The notes below the pieces were generated by a model. It was given only the letters and a program-made list of their open reading frames with translations, had not been told where the DNA came from and searched no databases. From assembly GCA_052143895.1 (NCBI GenBank), contig JBKQRT010000179.1, forward strand, positions 3,489 to 67,488: a stretch of DNA of 64,000 nt. Direction: 5' to 3'. The translations under genes were made by a program, and so were the position numbers. The stretch is from Bog-756 sp052143895 (GTDB lineage Bacteria > Actinomycetota > Acidimicrobiia > Acidimicrobiales > RAAP-2). Shown here piece by piece: positions 36,345 through 43,992 of the stretch. Position 1 is the first letter of the stretch. The number at the start of each line of letters is the position of its first letter.

Positions 36345-37385
36345 TCATCTCGTCTGCGTCGACCCGGCGCCGGCGTCCACCGGCGCCGGACGGAACACGG
36401 GCAACGTCAGGTCCTCGTCGAACTCCTCGAAGGTGGCGATCACCGGCATGCCGATGGCCACCGTTTCGCCGGTGATACCGTCCACGTTGGCCACCAGTCG
36501 CGTCCCTTCTTCGAGCTCGACCAGCGCCACCACCAACGGGTAGTCGAACGCCGGCACCTGCGGGTAGTGGTTCACGACGAAGCTGTAGATGGTGCCGCGA
36601 CCCGACGCGGTCACCGTGTCCCAGTCGAAGGACCGGCAGTGGGCGCAGGCGGGGCGTGGCGGGTGGCGGAGCGTGCCGCACGCGGCGCAGCGCTGGATCA
36701 GCAGCTTGTGCTCCTTCGCCCCCTCGAAGAAGAACCGGTTGTCCGGGGTGAGGGCCGGGCGGGGCCGCTTGGGGCGGCTGGCCGGGGCGGCCGGTGCCTC
36801 CGCCTCCGATGCCTTCGGCCGGGGCGCGAACTTGAGGATGCGGAACCGCATGGTCGCCACCGGCTCGCCGTACTGATCGGTGAACTCGACGCGGGTCGTG
36901 ACGAACCGCCCGACGCCAAGGCCGGTGGTCTTCTCCGACGACACCGAGTCGATGACCGACGTGACCTCGAGCAGGTCGCCGGGCACCAGGGGTCGCTCGT
37001 AGTGCTGGTCGCAGTCGGTGGCCACCACCGAGGTGAACCCGGCGGCGTCGAGGAGGGACATCAGGCTGTCGTGCGGCGAGCCCGCCGCGGGTCGTCCTTC
37101 GGCCTTGGCGGCATCGGCGTCCAACGAGGCCCGCAGCCCACGCATGACCCAGGCCTGCAGCATGGTGGGCGGGGCGATGATCCCCGGAAAGCCCTCGGCT
37201 CGTGCGGCCTCCTCGTCGACGTAGACGGGGTTGTAGTCCCCCATGGCCTCAACCCAGTGGCGGATCATCGGCACGTTGACGGGATCCGGCGCCCGGTGGG
37301 GAGGGCCGGTGGCGAGGCCCACGAAAGCCTGCAGCTGTTGGTCGAGCGTGGCGCCGTCGGCGGTCGCTCCGCCGGATGCGCTCAC
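36345..37385 (-). CDS. chsH2: ChsH2-like protein: MaoC hydratase domain plus DUF35 OB-fold
   Basis: The 346-residue protein has an N-terminal MaoC-like half (IRHWVEAMGDYNPVYVDEEA, GIIAPPTMLQAWVMRGL, DQHYERPLVPGDLLEV). The DUF35 half shows the rubredoxin-type zinc ribbon CAACGTLRHPPRPACAHC and an OB-fold (GRGTIYSFVVNHYPQVPAFD). This exact fusion is ChsH2 of the mycobacterial igr operon: the MaoC half pairs with ChsH1 and the DUF35 half scaffolds and activates Ltp2. A low-complexity Ala/Pro/Lys linker joins the halves. Its ATG overlaps the chsE2 stop. Confidence 0.9.
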   Translation of the reverse strand: MSASGGATADGATLDQQLQAFVGLATGPPHRAPDPVNVPMIRHWVEAMGDYNPVYVDEEAARAEGFPGIIAPPTMLQAWVMRGLRASLDADAAKAEGRPAAGSPHDSLMSLLDAAGFTSVVATDCDQHYERPLVPGDLLEVTSVIDSVSSEKTTGLGVGRFVTTRVEFTDQYGEPVATMRFRILKFAPRPKASEAEAPAAPASRPKRPRPALTPDNRFFFEGAKEHKLLIQRCAACGTLRHPPRPACAHCRSFDWDTVTASGRGTIYSFVVNHYPQVPAFDYPLVVALVELEEGTRLVANVDGITGETVAIGMPVIATFEEFDEDLTLPVFRPAPVDAGAGSTQTR

Positions 37386-38542
37386 CTGGCCGACCGCTTC
37401 ATGCCCAGGCCGGCCATGGCCAGGATCTCCCGTTGGATCTCGTTCACCCCGCCGCCGAACGTGTTGATCTGGGCCTGTCGCCCGGCCCGCTCCAGCTCAC
37501 CGTGGAGCACGGCCCCCGGCGTGTACGGGACGAGGTACCCCGCGGCGCCGACGATCCCGAGCAGCCGCCGGTAGATCTCCACGGTCGACTCGGTGCCGAA
37601 GACCTTCACTGCTGACGAGTCGGCCGGGCCGAGGGTGTCGGCGGCCACGGCGGCCGTCATCCGCCAGTTGAGCAACTTCTGCGCCTCGAGCAGGGCGTAG
37701 GTGCGGGCCAGGTCGGCCTGCACCCACTCGACGTCGGCGATCCCCTCGGCGAGGGCCCACTCGGCCGTCTCGCTCCACAGGCGCTGGGCCAGCGCACTGA
37801 CCGCGGCCAGGCCCACTCGCTCGTGATTGAGCTGACCCGTGATCAGGCGCCACCCTTCGTTGGGCCCTCCGACCAGGGCCGAACGCGGCACCTTGACATT
37901 GTCGTAGTAGGAGGCGGTCGTGGCCACCCCGCCGACGGTGACGATCGGCGTGCACGAGAACCCGGGGGCGGAGGTCGGGACCATGAAGATGGAGATCCCC
38001 TTGTGCTTGGGTGCGTCCGGGTCGGTGCGCGCCGCCAGCCAAATGTAATCGGCCTGGTCGGCGCCGCTGGTGAAGACCTTGTTGCCGTTGATGGTCCACT
38101 CGTCCCCGTCCAGCACCGCCCGGGTCCGGAGCGAGGCGAGATCGGTGCCGGCCTCGGGCTCCGTGTAGCCGATGGCGCAGTTGATCTCCCCTGCCAGGAT
38201 GCCCGAGAGGAAGAAGCTCTTCTGCTCCTCGGTGCCGTAGCGCATCAGCATCGGGCCGACCGTGTTGAGGGTGACGAAGGGGAACGGGGCCCGCGCCCGC
38301 TGGACCTCGTTGAAGAAGATGAACTGGTCGGACGTCGGGCGCCCCTGTCCGCCGAACTCCTTCGGCCAGCCGATGCCGAGCCACCCGTCCTTGCCCATCC
38401 GCCGCACCAGGCTGCGGAACACCTCGCCGCCCTCGCGCTCCGTGTCGAGGGCCCGGCGGACGTCGTCTGTCAGCAGCTCGGCGAAATAGGACCGTAGTTC
38501 GGCCCGCAGGGCGAGCTGCTCTGGCGTCTCCTCGAGGTGCAT
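37382..38542 (-). CDS. chsE2: ChsE2/FadE29-like acyl-CoA dehydrogenase
   Basis: This 386-residue acyl-CoA dehydrogenase shows GWPKEFGGQGRPTSDQFIFF, the FAD-binding IGYTEPEAGTDLASLRTRAV, VFTSGADQADYIWLAARTDP, QLNHERVGLAAV and the C-terminal INTFGGGVNEIQREILA. From memory these blocks are close to mycobacterial FadE29, the partner of FadE28 in dehydrogenating 3-oxo-4-pregnene-20-carboxyl-CoA. The start at 38542 has GGAGGGA upstream; further extension reads into unconserved sequence. It is the first gene of the five-gene operon, 310 nt from a KstR-like motif in the region shared with the divergent P450. Confidence 0.88.
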   Translation of the reverse strand: MHLEETPEQLALRAELRSYFAELLTDDVRRALDTEREGGEVFRSLVRRMGKDGWLGIGWPKEFGGQGRPTSDQFIFFNEVQRARAPFPFVTLNTVGPMLMRYGTEEQKSFFLSGILAGEINCAIGYTEPEAGTDLASLRTRAVLDGDEWTINGNKVFTSGADQADYIWLAARTDPDAPKHKGISIFMVPTSAPGFSCTPIVTVGGVATTASYYDNVKVPRSALVGGPNEGWRLITGQLNHERVGLAAVSALAQRLWSETAEWALAEGIADVEWVQADLARTYALLEAQKLLNWRMTAAVAADTLGPADSSAVKVFGTESTVEIYRRLLGIVGAAGYLVPYTPGAVLHGELERAGRQAQINTFGGGVNEIQREILAMAGLGMKRSAR

Positions 38543-38945
38543 GACGTGTGATCCCTCCGCTCGTTGCCGTCTGGCTTCCGTCTCTTCCGGCCTGCTCCGG
38601 ACCGGCTCGTCCGACCGGGACGCTCCGCCTCGGTCGTGGTCGGGATGACCGAGGCCACGGAGCACCACCGTGGCCCCGGCACCACGTGCCACGGCCAACC
38701 CGGTCCCCCACCTGCTCTGTGCTGCTCGCCGCTCGGTCGTTCCCCTCGTCCTCCGAGGCGCGACCCACTACGGGATGCGCCATGCTGGCACCGTCTCGCA
38801 CAGCGATGCGCCCGATCCGGTGGCGGGAGCATGCTGCTGGCCTATGATAACTGATACAGGTTCTAGAAACGTCATCGCCGACGAAGGCCGAGCCGGGCCG
38901 GCGTCACACGGCGTCCGCCAGCACCAAGCGACCGGGGGAACCACT
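38543..38945. other. Divergent promoter region between chsE2 and the cytochrome P450
   Basis: About 400 nt without a supported gene; frames crossing it are extensions of the flanking genes. The P450-proximal third is relatively AT-rich and contains the KstR-like motif at 38852-38865. The remainder shows no recognisable element. Confidence 0.55.
38852..38865. promoter_or_regulatory. KstR-like operator, one mismatch
   Basis: TGATACAGGTTCTA matches TnnAACnnGTTnnA at seven of eight fixed positions (T for the first A of AAC). It lies 80 nt upstream of the P450 ATG in the region shared with the chsE2-ltp2 operon, which is where an igr-type operon would be controlled. Confidence 0.45.
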
Positions 38946-40178
38946 ATGGAAGTCACCGACATCGACCTGTGTGATCCTCAGAACTTCGTCGAGGGGGTCC
39001 CTCACGAGTGGTTCGCCTTCCTGCGCAGGGAGCTTCCCGTGCAGTGGCATCCGGACCCCGACGGCTTCGCCGAGGGCTTCTGGTCGGTCACCCGCTACGA
39101 CGACTGCGTCGGGGTCAACCGCGACTACGAGCACTTCTCCTCCTACCGCTCGGCTGCCCTCTTCCACGACATGGACGAGGACGCCCTCGCCCAGCAGCGC
39201 ATGATGATGCTGAACATGGACCCACCGATGCACACTCGGTACCGGCGCCTCGTCAACAAGGGCTTCACCCCCCGGATGATCCGGGATCTCGAAGCCAAGG
39301 TGGTCTCGTCGACCGACGGCATCCTCGACGCCGTGTGCGAGCGGGGCTCAGCCGACTTCGTCGAGCAGATCTCCGCCGAACTCCCCCTTCAGGTCATCGC
39401 CGACCTGATGGGCGTTCCCCAGGACGACAGACATCTGGTGTTCGAGTGGTCGAACAAGATGATCGGGTCGGACGACCCCGAGTACCAGGTGAGCGCCGAC
39501 GCACCGGCCCAGGCGGCGATGGAGCTCTTCGCCTACGCGGACGAGCTCTGCGCCAAGAAGCGGCTCGACCCCCACCAGGACCTCTTCAGCGTCCTCACTC
39601 AGGCAGAGATCGAGGGCGACCAGCTCACCCAGCTCGAGCTGGACCTGTTCTTTCTGCTGCTGGCTGTGGCGGGGAACGAGACCACCCGCAATCTCATCTC
39701 GGGTGCCATGGTGGCGTTCTTCGACCACCCCGACCAGTGGGAGCGCCTGCGGGCCGACCGCTCGCTGCTCCCATCGGCCATCGAGGAGATGCTCCGCTAC
39801 GTATCGCCGGTGATGCACTTCCGTCGCCAGGCCACCGCCGACGTGGTCATCGGCGACCAGAAGATCGCCGAGGGAGACAAGGTCGTCTTCTGGCACATCT
39901 CGGCCAACCGGGACGAGTCGGTGTTCGCCAACCCCGACGCGTTCGACGTCGGCCGCACCCCCAACAACCACATGGCCTTCGGCGGGGGCGGTCCGCACTT
40001 CTGTCTCGGCGCCAATCTGGCCCGGATGGAGATCCGGGTGATGTTCGACCGCCTGCTCGACCGGCTGCCCGACATCCACCTCGACGGTGACGTGCAGCGA
40101 CTGCGCTCCAACTTCATCAACGGCGTGAAGCACATCCCGGTCGCCTTCACGCCGTCGGCGCCGGTCGCTGCCGGCTAG
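38946..40178 (+). CDS. Cytochrome P450, steroid side-chain hydroxylase candidate (CYP125/CYP124-like)
   Basis: This 410-residue P450 has the I-helix LLLAVAGNETTRNLISGAM, the K-helix ExxR in EEMLRYVSPVMHFRR and the haem loop FGGGGPHFCLGANLARMEI with its Cys ligand. MLNMDPPMHTRYRRLVNKGF lies in the C-helix region. Bacterial CYP125, CYP142 and CYP124 oxidise the cholesterol C26/C27 terminus, and cyp125 heads the igr operon in mycobacteria. Here the gene is divergent from that operon. Assignment to one of the three families cannot be made by eye. ATG 38946 has GGGGGAA upstream. No ferredoxin gene is adjacent. Confidence 0.88.
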   Translation: MEVTDIDLCDPQNFVEGVPHEWFAFLRRELPVQWHPDPDGFAEGFWSVTRYDDCVGVNRDYEHFSSYRSAALFHDMDEDALAQQRMMMLNMDPPMHTRYRRLVNKGFTPRMIRDLEAKVVSSTDGILDAVCERGSADFVEQISAELPLQVIADLMGVPQDDRHLVFEWSNKMIGSDDPEYQVSADAPAQAAMELFAYADELCAKKRLDPHQDLFSVLTQAEIEGDQLTQLELDLFFLLLAVAGNETTRNLISGAMVAFFDHPDQWERLRADRSLLPSAIEEMLRYVSPVMHFRRQATADVVIGDQKIAEGDKVVFWHISANRDESVFANPDAFDVGRTPNNHMAFGGGGPHFCLGANLARMEIRVMFDRLLDRLPDIHLDGDVQRLRSNFINGVKHIPVAFTPSAPVAAG

Positions 40179-40214
40179 CCCTACTGCGCCGAGCACAGAG
40201 CGGACGTCCCCACC

Positions 40215-41108
40215 ATGCGCTTCCACCAGGCGATCACCTTCCTTCCCCTCGACGAGGTCCGCGGGCTGGCCACCTCCTGCGAGGGCATGGGGTACACCGG
40301 CCTGTACCTCTCCGACCATCTGTTCAACCCACGCGACCTCACCTCGAGGTACACGTATTCGAAGGCGCCGGACGGGGCCCCGTTCTGGGAGAAGGAGACG
40401 TCCTGGCCCGATCCGATGTGCCTCATCTCCGCGCTGTCGTCGATCACGACCACGCTGACCTTCACCACCGGCGTCTACATCGCGCCGGTCCGGGACCTCA
40501 TCACCGTGGCCAAGTCCGTCGGCACGGTGGCGGTGCTGTCCGACAACCGGGTCCGGCTCGGCGTCGGCGTGGGCTGGTGCGAGGAGGAGTACGTCCAGAC
40601 CGGCCAGGACTTCCGCACCCGCGGCAAGCGCCTCGACGACATGATCCCGGCACTGCGGGCGCTGTGGAAGGGCGGCTGGGTCGAGTACCACGGCACCCAC
40701 TACGACGTGCCCGCGTGCCAGATGAACCCGTCACCGAGCCTGCCCGTCCCCTTCATCGGCGGTGGCGACTCGGAGCCGGCGCTTCGCCGGGCCACCACCC
40801 TGTGCGACGGGTGGGTCAACACCGGGGCGGCCACCCCGGACGAGGCGTTCGCCCAGGTCGAGCGCGTCAAGGATGGGCTCAAGCGGGCGGGCCGCGAGCA
40901 CGAGCCGTTCTCGATCTACGTGGCCGTCCGGGCCGTTCCCGACCTCGACCTGTACCGGCGGCTCGAAGATGCCGGTGTCACCGATCTGCTCTGCGCACCG
41001 TGGATGTCGGTGCGGGCCGCCGACGGCGACACCCCCGAATCGTTGCACCAGGCCCGGCTCGACGTATGCGAGCAGTTCGCCGAGCACGTCATCGCCGGCA
41101 TGGCCTGA
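40215..41108 (+). CDS. LLM-class F420-dependent oxidoreductase (TIGR03619-like)
   Basis: The 297-residue luciferase-like protein starts RFHQAITFLPLDEVRG. It contains GYTGLYLSDHLFNPRDLTSR, the long WPDPMCLISALSSITTTL loop, GVYIAPVRDLITVAKSVGTV and VRLGVGVGWCEEEYVQTGQD, then PFIGGGDSEPALRRATTLCD. These are hallmarks of F420-linked LLM enzymes. It starts 36 nt after the P450 stop in the same direction and may be co-transcribed. The substrate is unknown. From the context, oxidation of a steroid side-chain or ring intermediate is possible. Confidence 0.87.
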   Translation: MRFHQAITFLPLDEVRGLATSCEGMGYTGLYLSDHLFNPRDLTSRYTYSKAPDGAPFWEKETSWPDPMCLISALSSITTTLTFTTGVYIAPVRDLITVAKSVGTVAVLSDNRVRLGVGVGWCEEEYVQTGQDFRTRGKRLDDMIPALRALWKGGWVEYHGTHYDVPACQMNPSPSLPVPFIGGGDSEPALRRATTLCDGWVNTGAATPDEAFAQVERVKDGLKRAGREHEPFSIYVAVRAVPDLDLYRRLEDAGVTDLLCAPWMSVRAADGDTPESLHQARLDVCEQFAEHVIAGMA

Positions 41109-41162
41109 GGGACGTCCGCCCGGGCGTGCAGCCAGTCGCGGCCCTGATGGGGCCCGCTCCCA

Positions 41163-41208
41163 GTCGGGTGACGCGCCGGTCGGGTGACGTGCGGGTCGGG
41201 CTGCGGGG
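41163..41208. repeat. 16-bp tandem repeat, about three copies
   Basis: Units at 41163-41178, 41179-41194 and a partial one at 41195-41208 share GTCGGGTGACG or a close variant. They fill most of the gap between the convergent LLM and NCS1 genes. No function is evident. Confidence 0.55.
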
Positions 41209-41216
41209 CGGTCCGG

Positions 41217-42653
41217 CTACGAGGCGATCGGGCTGGGCACCCCGGTCGCATCATGGTCACCGGCCGCCGGCCCGGACGCGGGGGCGGCCGGATGGGCCGC
41301 CACCTTGCGCAGCGGGTAGTAGACGAGTCCGGCGACGACGAAACCGACGATGAACGAGATGTCCGCCCCGTCGAGCGCCTTCGACACCGGTCCGACCAGC
41401 AGGCCTGTGTCCATGAACGGCACCATGGCGCCGAACCCCACCACCAGCGAGAGCAGTGCAGGCCACCCCGACCGGAGGTTTCCCCATTCGAGCATGTGGA
41501 CCAGGGTCGAGCGCTCGGCTCGGCCGCCTCGCTCCCTCCAGTCGATGACCACGACGGCCAGGAACGGGGCGATCCAGTAGGCGGTGAACAGGAGGACGTT
41601 CTGGAACTTGGCGGAGATGTCCCCGGTGTGGAGCCAGAGGATGAGGAAGAAGGCGATCACCGTGCCCAGGGCGGCGGAGATGTGCCGCTTGATCCGGACC
41701 CCACCAGCCTGGGCGGCGAGCGAACCGGAGTAGTCGTTCATGGCGTTGCTAGTGATGGCGCCGAACATCACGGCCAGGAGGGCCAGCACGCCGAGGATCC
41801 CGCCCCCCATCAGGCTCTGGACGCCGGCGGCCGTCTGGTCGGTCAGTGAACGGGCCCCGAGCAGGCCGATCGAGTAGACCCAGAGGAACGAGGCTGCCAG
41901 GCCGCCGAAGGTGAACCAGAACAGCGGTGCCCGCGGGGTGTCCGCAGCCATGTAGCGGCTGTAATCGGCGGCGTAGGTGGCCCAGCTGAAACTCCCGCTG
42001 AAGGCGATGGTCGTCATCAGCACGAACATCCCGACGGCGGCCCCCCCGTGGACGGAGTCGTGCAGTGGGAAGTCGCCGTGATCGAGGATCTTGACGGTGA
42101 GGATGGCGAACAGAACGGTGAGCACGCCCGATCCCCAGGCCTCCAGGCGGTGGATGAACTCGTAGCCGAGGAAGCCGATCAGCCCTTCGAGGAGGAGGAT
42201 CACGGCCACCCCGACCGCGAACGGCACGTGGAAGAGGATCTGGGCGCCCTCGCCGCCGAACAACCCGACCAGGCCGTCCCACGCCACCGCCGAGACCCAC
42301 TGGACCAGTGCGGGCACCGAGATCGTCTTGCCGAAGGGAAGCCGGGCCAGCGGCAGCTGGGCCATGCCCGTCCGCGGTCCCCAGAGGGAGAGGGCGGCCA
42401 CCGGCACCGAGCCGAGGAGCACCCCGATCACGATGGCGGTCAGGCCCGTCCAGATGCCGAGGCCGAGCGTGGCGGCCAACGTGCCGGTGAAGACGCCCGA
42501 GAGCTCCATGTTCGGGGCGAACCAGACGGTGAAGTTCCGGAAATTTGCCCCGTAGCGAGCATCCTCTGGAATTGGCACCATGCCGGCCGTCTCCAGCGTG
42601 AGATCGCCCTGGCGGCTTGGCCTGGCCCCGTCGAACACGCTGATCCCTGACAC
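41217..42653 (-). CDS. NCS1-family permease (cytosine/purine/allantoin type)
   Basis: This 478-residue transporter has about twelve membrane helices after a cytoplasmic start. Family markers are FTVWFAPNMELSGVFTGTLA in helix 1, GTLAATLGLGIWTGLTAIVI and LLGSVPVAALSLWGPRTGMA in the next helices. SFSWATYAADYSRYMAADTP is the central substrate-site motif region. NCS1 proteins import nucleobases, hydantoins or related compounds with protons or sodium; the substrate cannot be assigned. The GTG start has GGAGGACAG upstream. It is divergent from an LLM gene, so the two may act on one nitrogen compound. Confidence 0.9.
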   Translation of the reverse strand: MSGISVFDGARPSRQGDLTLETAGMVPIPEDARYGANFRNFTVWFAPNMELSGVFTGTLAATLGLGIWTGLTAIVIGVLLGSVPVAALSLWGPRTGMAQLPLARLPFGKTISVPALVQWVSAVAWDGLVGLFGGEGAQILFHVPFAVGVAVILLLEGLIGFLGYEFIHRLEAWGSGVLTVLFAILTVKILDHGDFPLHDSVHGGAAVGMFVLMTTIAFSGSFSWATYAADYSRYMAADTPRAPLFWFTFGGLAASFLWVYSIGLLGARSLTDQTAAGVQSLMGGGILGVLALLAVMFGAITSNAMNDYSGSLAAQAGGVRIKRHISAALGTVIAFFLILWLHTGDISAKFQNVLLFTAYWIAPFLAVVVIDWRERGGRAERSTLVHMLEWGNLRSGWPALLSLVVGFGAMVPFMDTGLLVGPVSKALDGADISFIVGFVVAGLVYYPLRKVAAHPAAPASGPAAGDHDATGVPSPIAS

Positions 42654-42896
42654 CTGTCCTCCAAGCTTGCGGGGTGGCCGCTGCCGGCCGGTCGGGATCC
42701 GACCGGTGACGAGCAGGTCGTCGGAGCGTATCGCCCGTGCGTGCAGTGAAGACCGGACGGGCCCGTCCTGTCAAAGGCACCGACCGGGTGGTTCCCCGAC
42801 TGACTGTGGCGCAACCGCCGGTGACGCAGCGCCACCCGCCTGCGGCCACCGGGGCTCCCGTCGAAGGATCGGCTGTCTCCCACCGTCGGTCGTCGC

Positions 42897-42902
42897 TAGG
42901 GT
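42897..42902 (+). promoter_or_regulatory. Candidate -10 for the LLM gene at 42929
   Basis: TAGGGT would start a transcript near 42909, leaving a ~20-nt leader that carries the ribosome binding site GGGAGGG. It differs from the leaderless starts elsewhere in the window. Confidence 0.4.
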
Positions 42903-42928
42903 TGGTGGACCACGCCCAGGGAGGGACC

Positions 42929-43963
42929 ATGAGGGACATGAAGCTCGGACTGCAACTCGGATACTGGGGTTCGGGCCCCGCGGCCAACGCCCCGGAGCTG
43001 GTGGCGGAAGCCGAGCGGCTCGGGTTCGACTCGGTCTGGACTGCCGAGGCGTACGGTTCGGACGCGCTCACGCCCCTGGCCTGGTGGGGTTCGCAGACCG
43101 AGCGGGTGCGCCTCGGCACGGCCCTCTGCCAGCTGTCGGCCCGGACGCCCACGGCCATGGGCATGGCCGCCATCACGCTCGACCACCTCTCCGGCGGGCG
43201 GTTCGTGCTCGGGCTCGGTGTGTCCGGGCCCCAGGTGGTCGAGGGCTGGTACGGCCAGTCGTTCGAGAAGCCGCTGGCCCGCACTGTCGAGTACATCGAC
43301 ATCGTCCGCCAGGTCATCGCCCGGGAGGCACCCGTAACCAACGACGGACCGAACTACCCGCTCCCCTATCCGGGGGGAACCGGGCTGGGCAAGCCGCTGA
43401 AGCCGATCGTGCACCCCTTGCGCAAGCAGATCCCGATCATCATGGGGGCCGAGGGCCCGAAGAACGTCGCCCTGGCCGCGGAAATCGCCGACGGCTGGTT
43501 CCCCATCTTCTTCTCGCCCAACGCGGTGAAGGCGTTCGAACCGGCGCTGGCCGAGGGCTTCGCCCGACCGGGGGCACGACACACCGCCGACGACTTCGAG
43601 GTCATCGCCTTCGCCCCGACCCTCATCGACGACGACATCGAGCGGGCCGCCGACAGCTTCCGACCCTATATCGCCCTCTACATCGGGGGGATGGGCGCCA
43701 AGTCGATGAACTTCCACTTCGACGTGTTCGCCCGGATGGGGTATGAGGCCGAGGCCCGCAAGATCCAGGAGCTCTACCTCGAGGGCCGGAAGGACGAGGC
43801 GGCCGCCGCCGTCCCCACCTCGCTCATCGAGGACACCGCCCTCATCGGACCGAAGGAGAAGATCCGCGACGACCTCGAGGGATGGAAGGAGTCCATCGCC
43901 ACCACGCTGCTGGTGGCCGGGTCGGCCGAGACGCTCCAGACCGTGGCCGAGTTGGTGCTGTAG
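42929..43963 (+). CDS. LLM-class F420-dependent oxidoreductase
   Basis: The 344-residue protein reads KLGLQLGYWGSGPAANAPEL, GFDSVWTAEAYGSDALTPLA, VRLGTALCQLSARTPTAMGM and GGRFVLGLGVSGPQVVEGWY, then IPIIMGAEGPKNVALAAEIA. It is a close fit to actinobacterial F420-dependent LLM proteins. Two ATGs (42929 and 42938) are possible; the first has GGGAGGG 3-4 nt upstream and the second would have it 12 nt away, so the first is given with some doubt. It is divergent from the NCS1 permease and convergent to the Tad operon. Confidence 0.87.
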   Translation: MRDMKLGLQLGYWGSGPAANAPELVAEAERLGFDSVWTAEAYGSDALTPLAWWGSQTERVRLGTALCQLSARTPTAMGMAAITLDHLSGGRFVLGLGVSGPQVVEGWYGQSFEKPLARTVEYIDIVRQVIAREAPVTNDGPNYPLPYPGGTGLGKPLKPIVHPLRKQIPIIMGAEGPKNVALAAEIADGWFPIFFSPNAVKAFEPALAEGFARPGARHTADDFEVIAFAPTLIDDDIERAADSFRPYIALYIGGMGAKSMNFHFDVFARMGYEAEARKIQELYLEGRKDEAAAAVPTSLIEDTALIGPKEKIRDDLEGWKESIATTLLVAGSAETLQTVAELVL

Positions 43964-43992
43964 AGACGCCACCCGTGCCGGTCACGTGCCCG

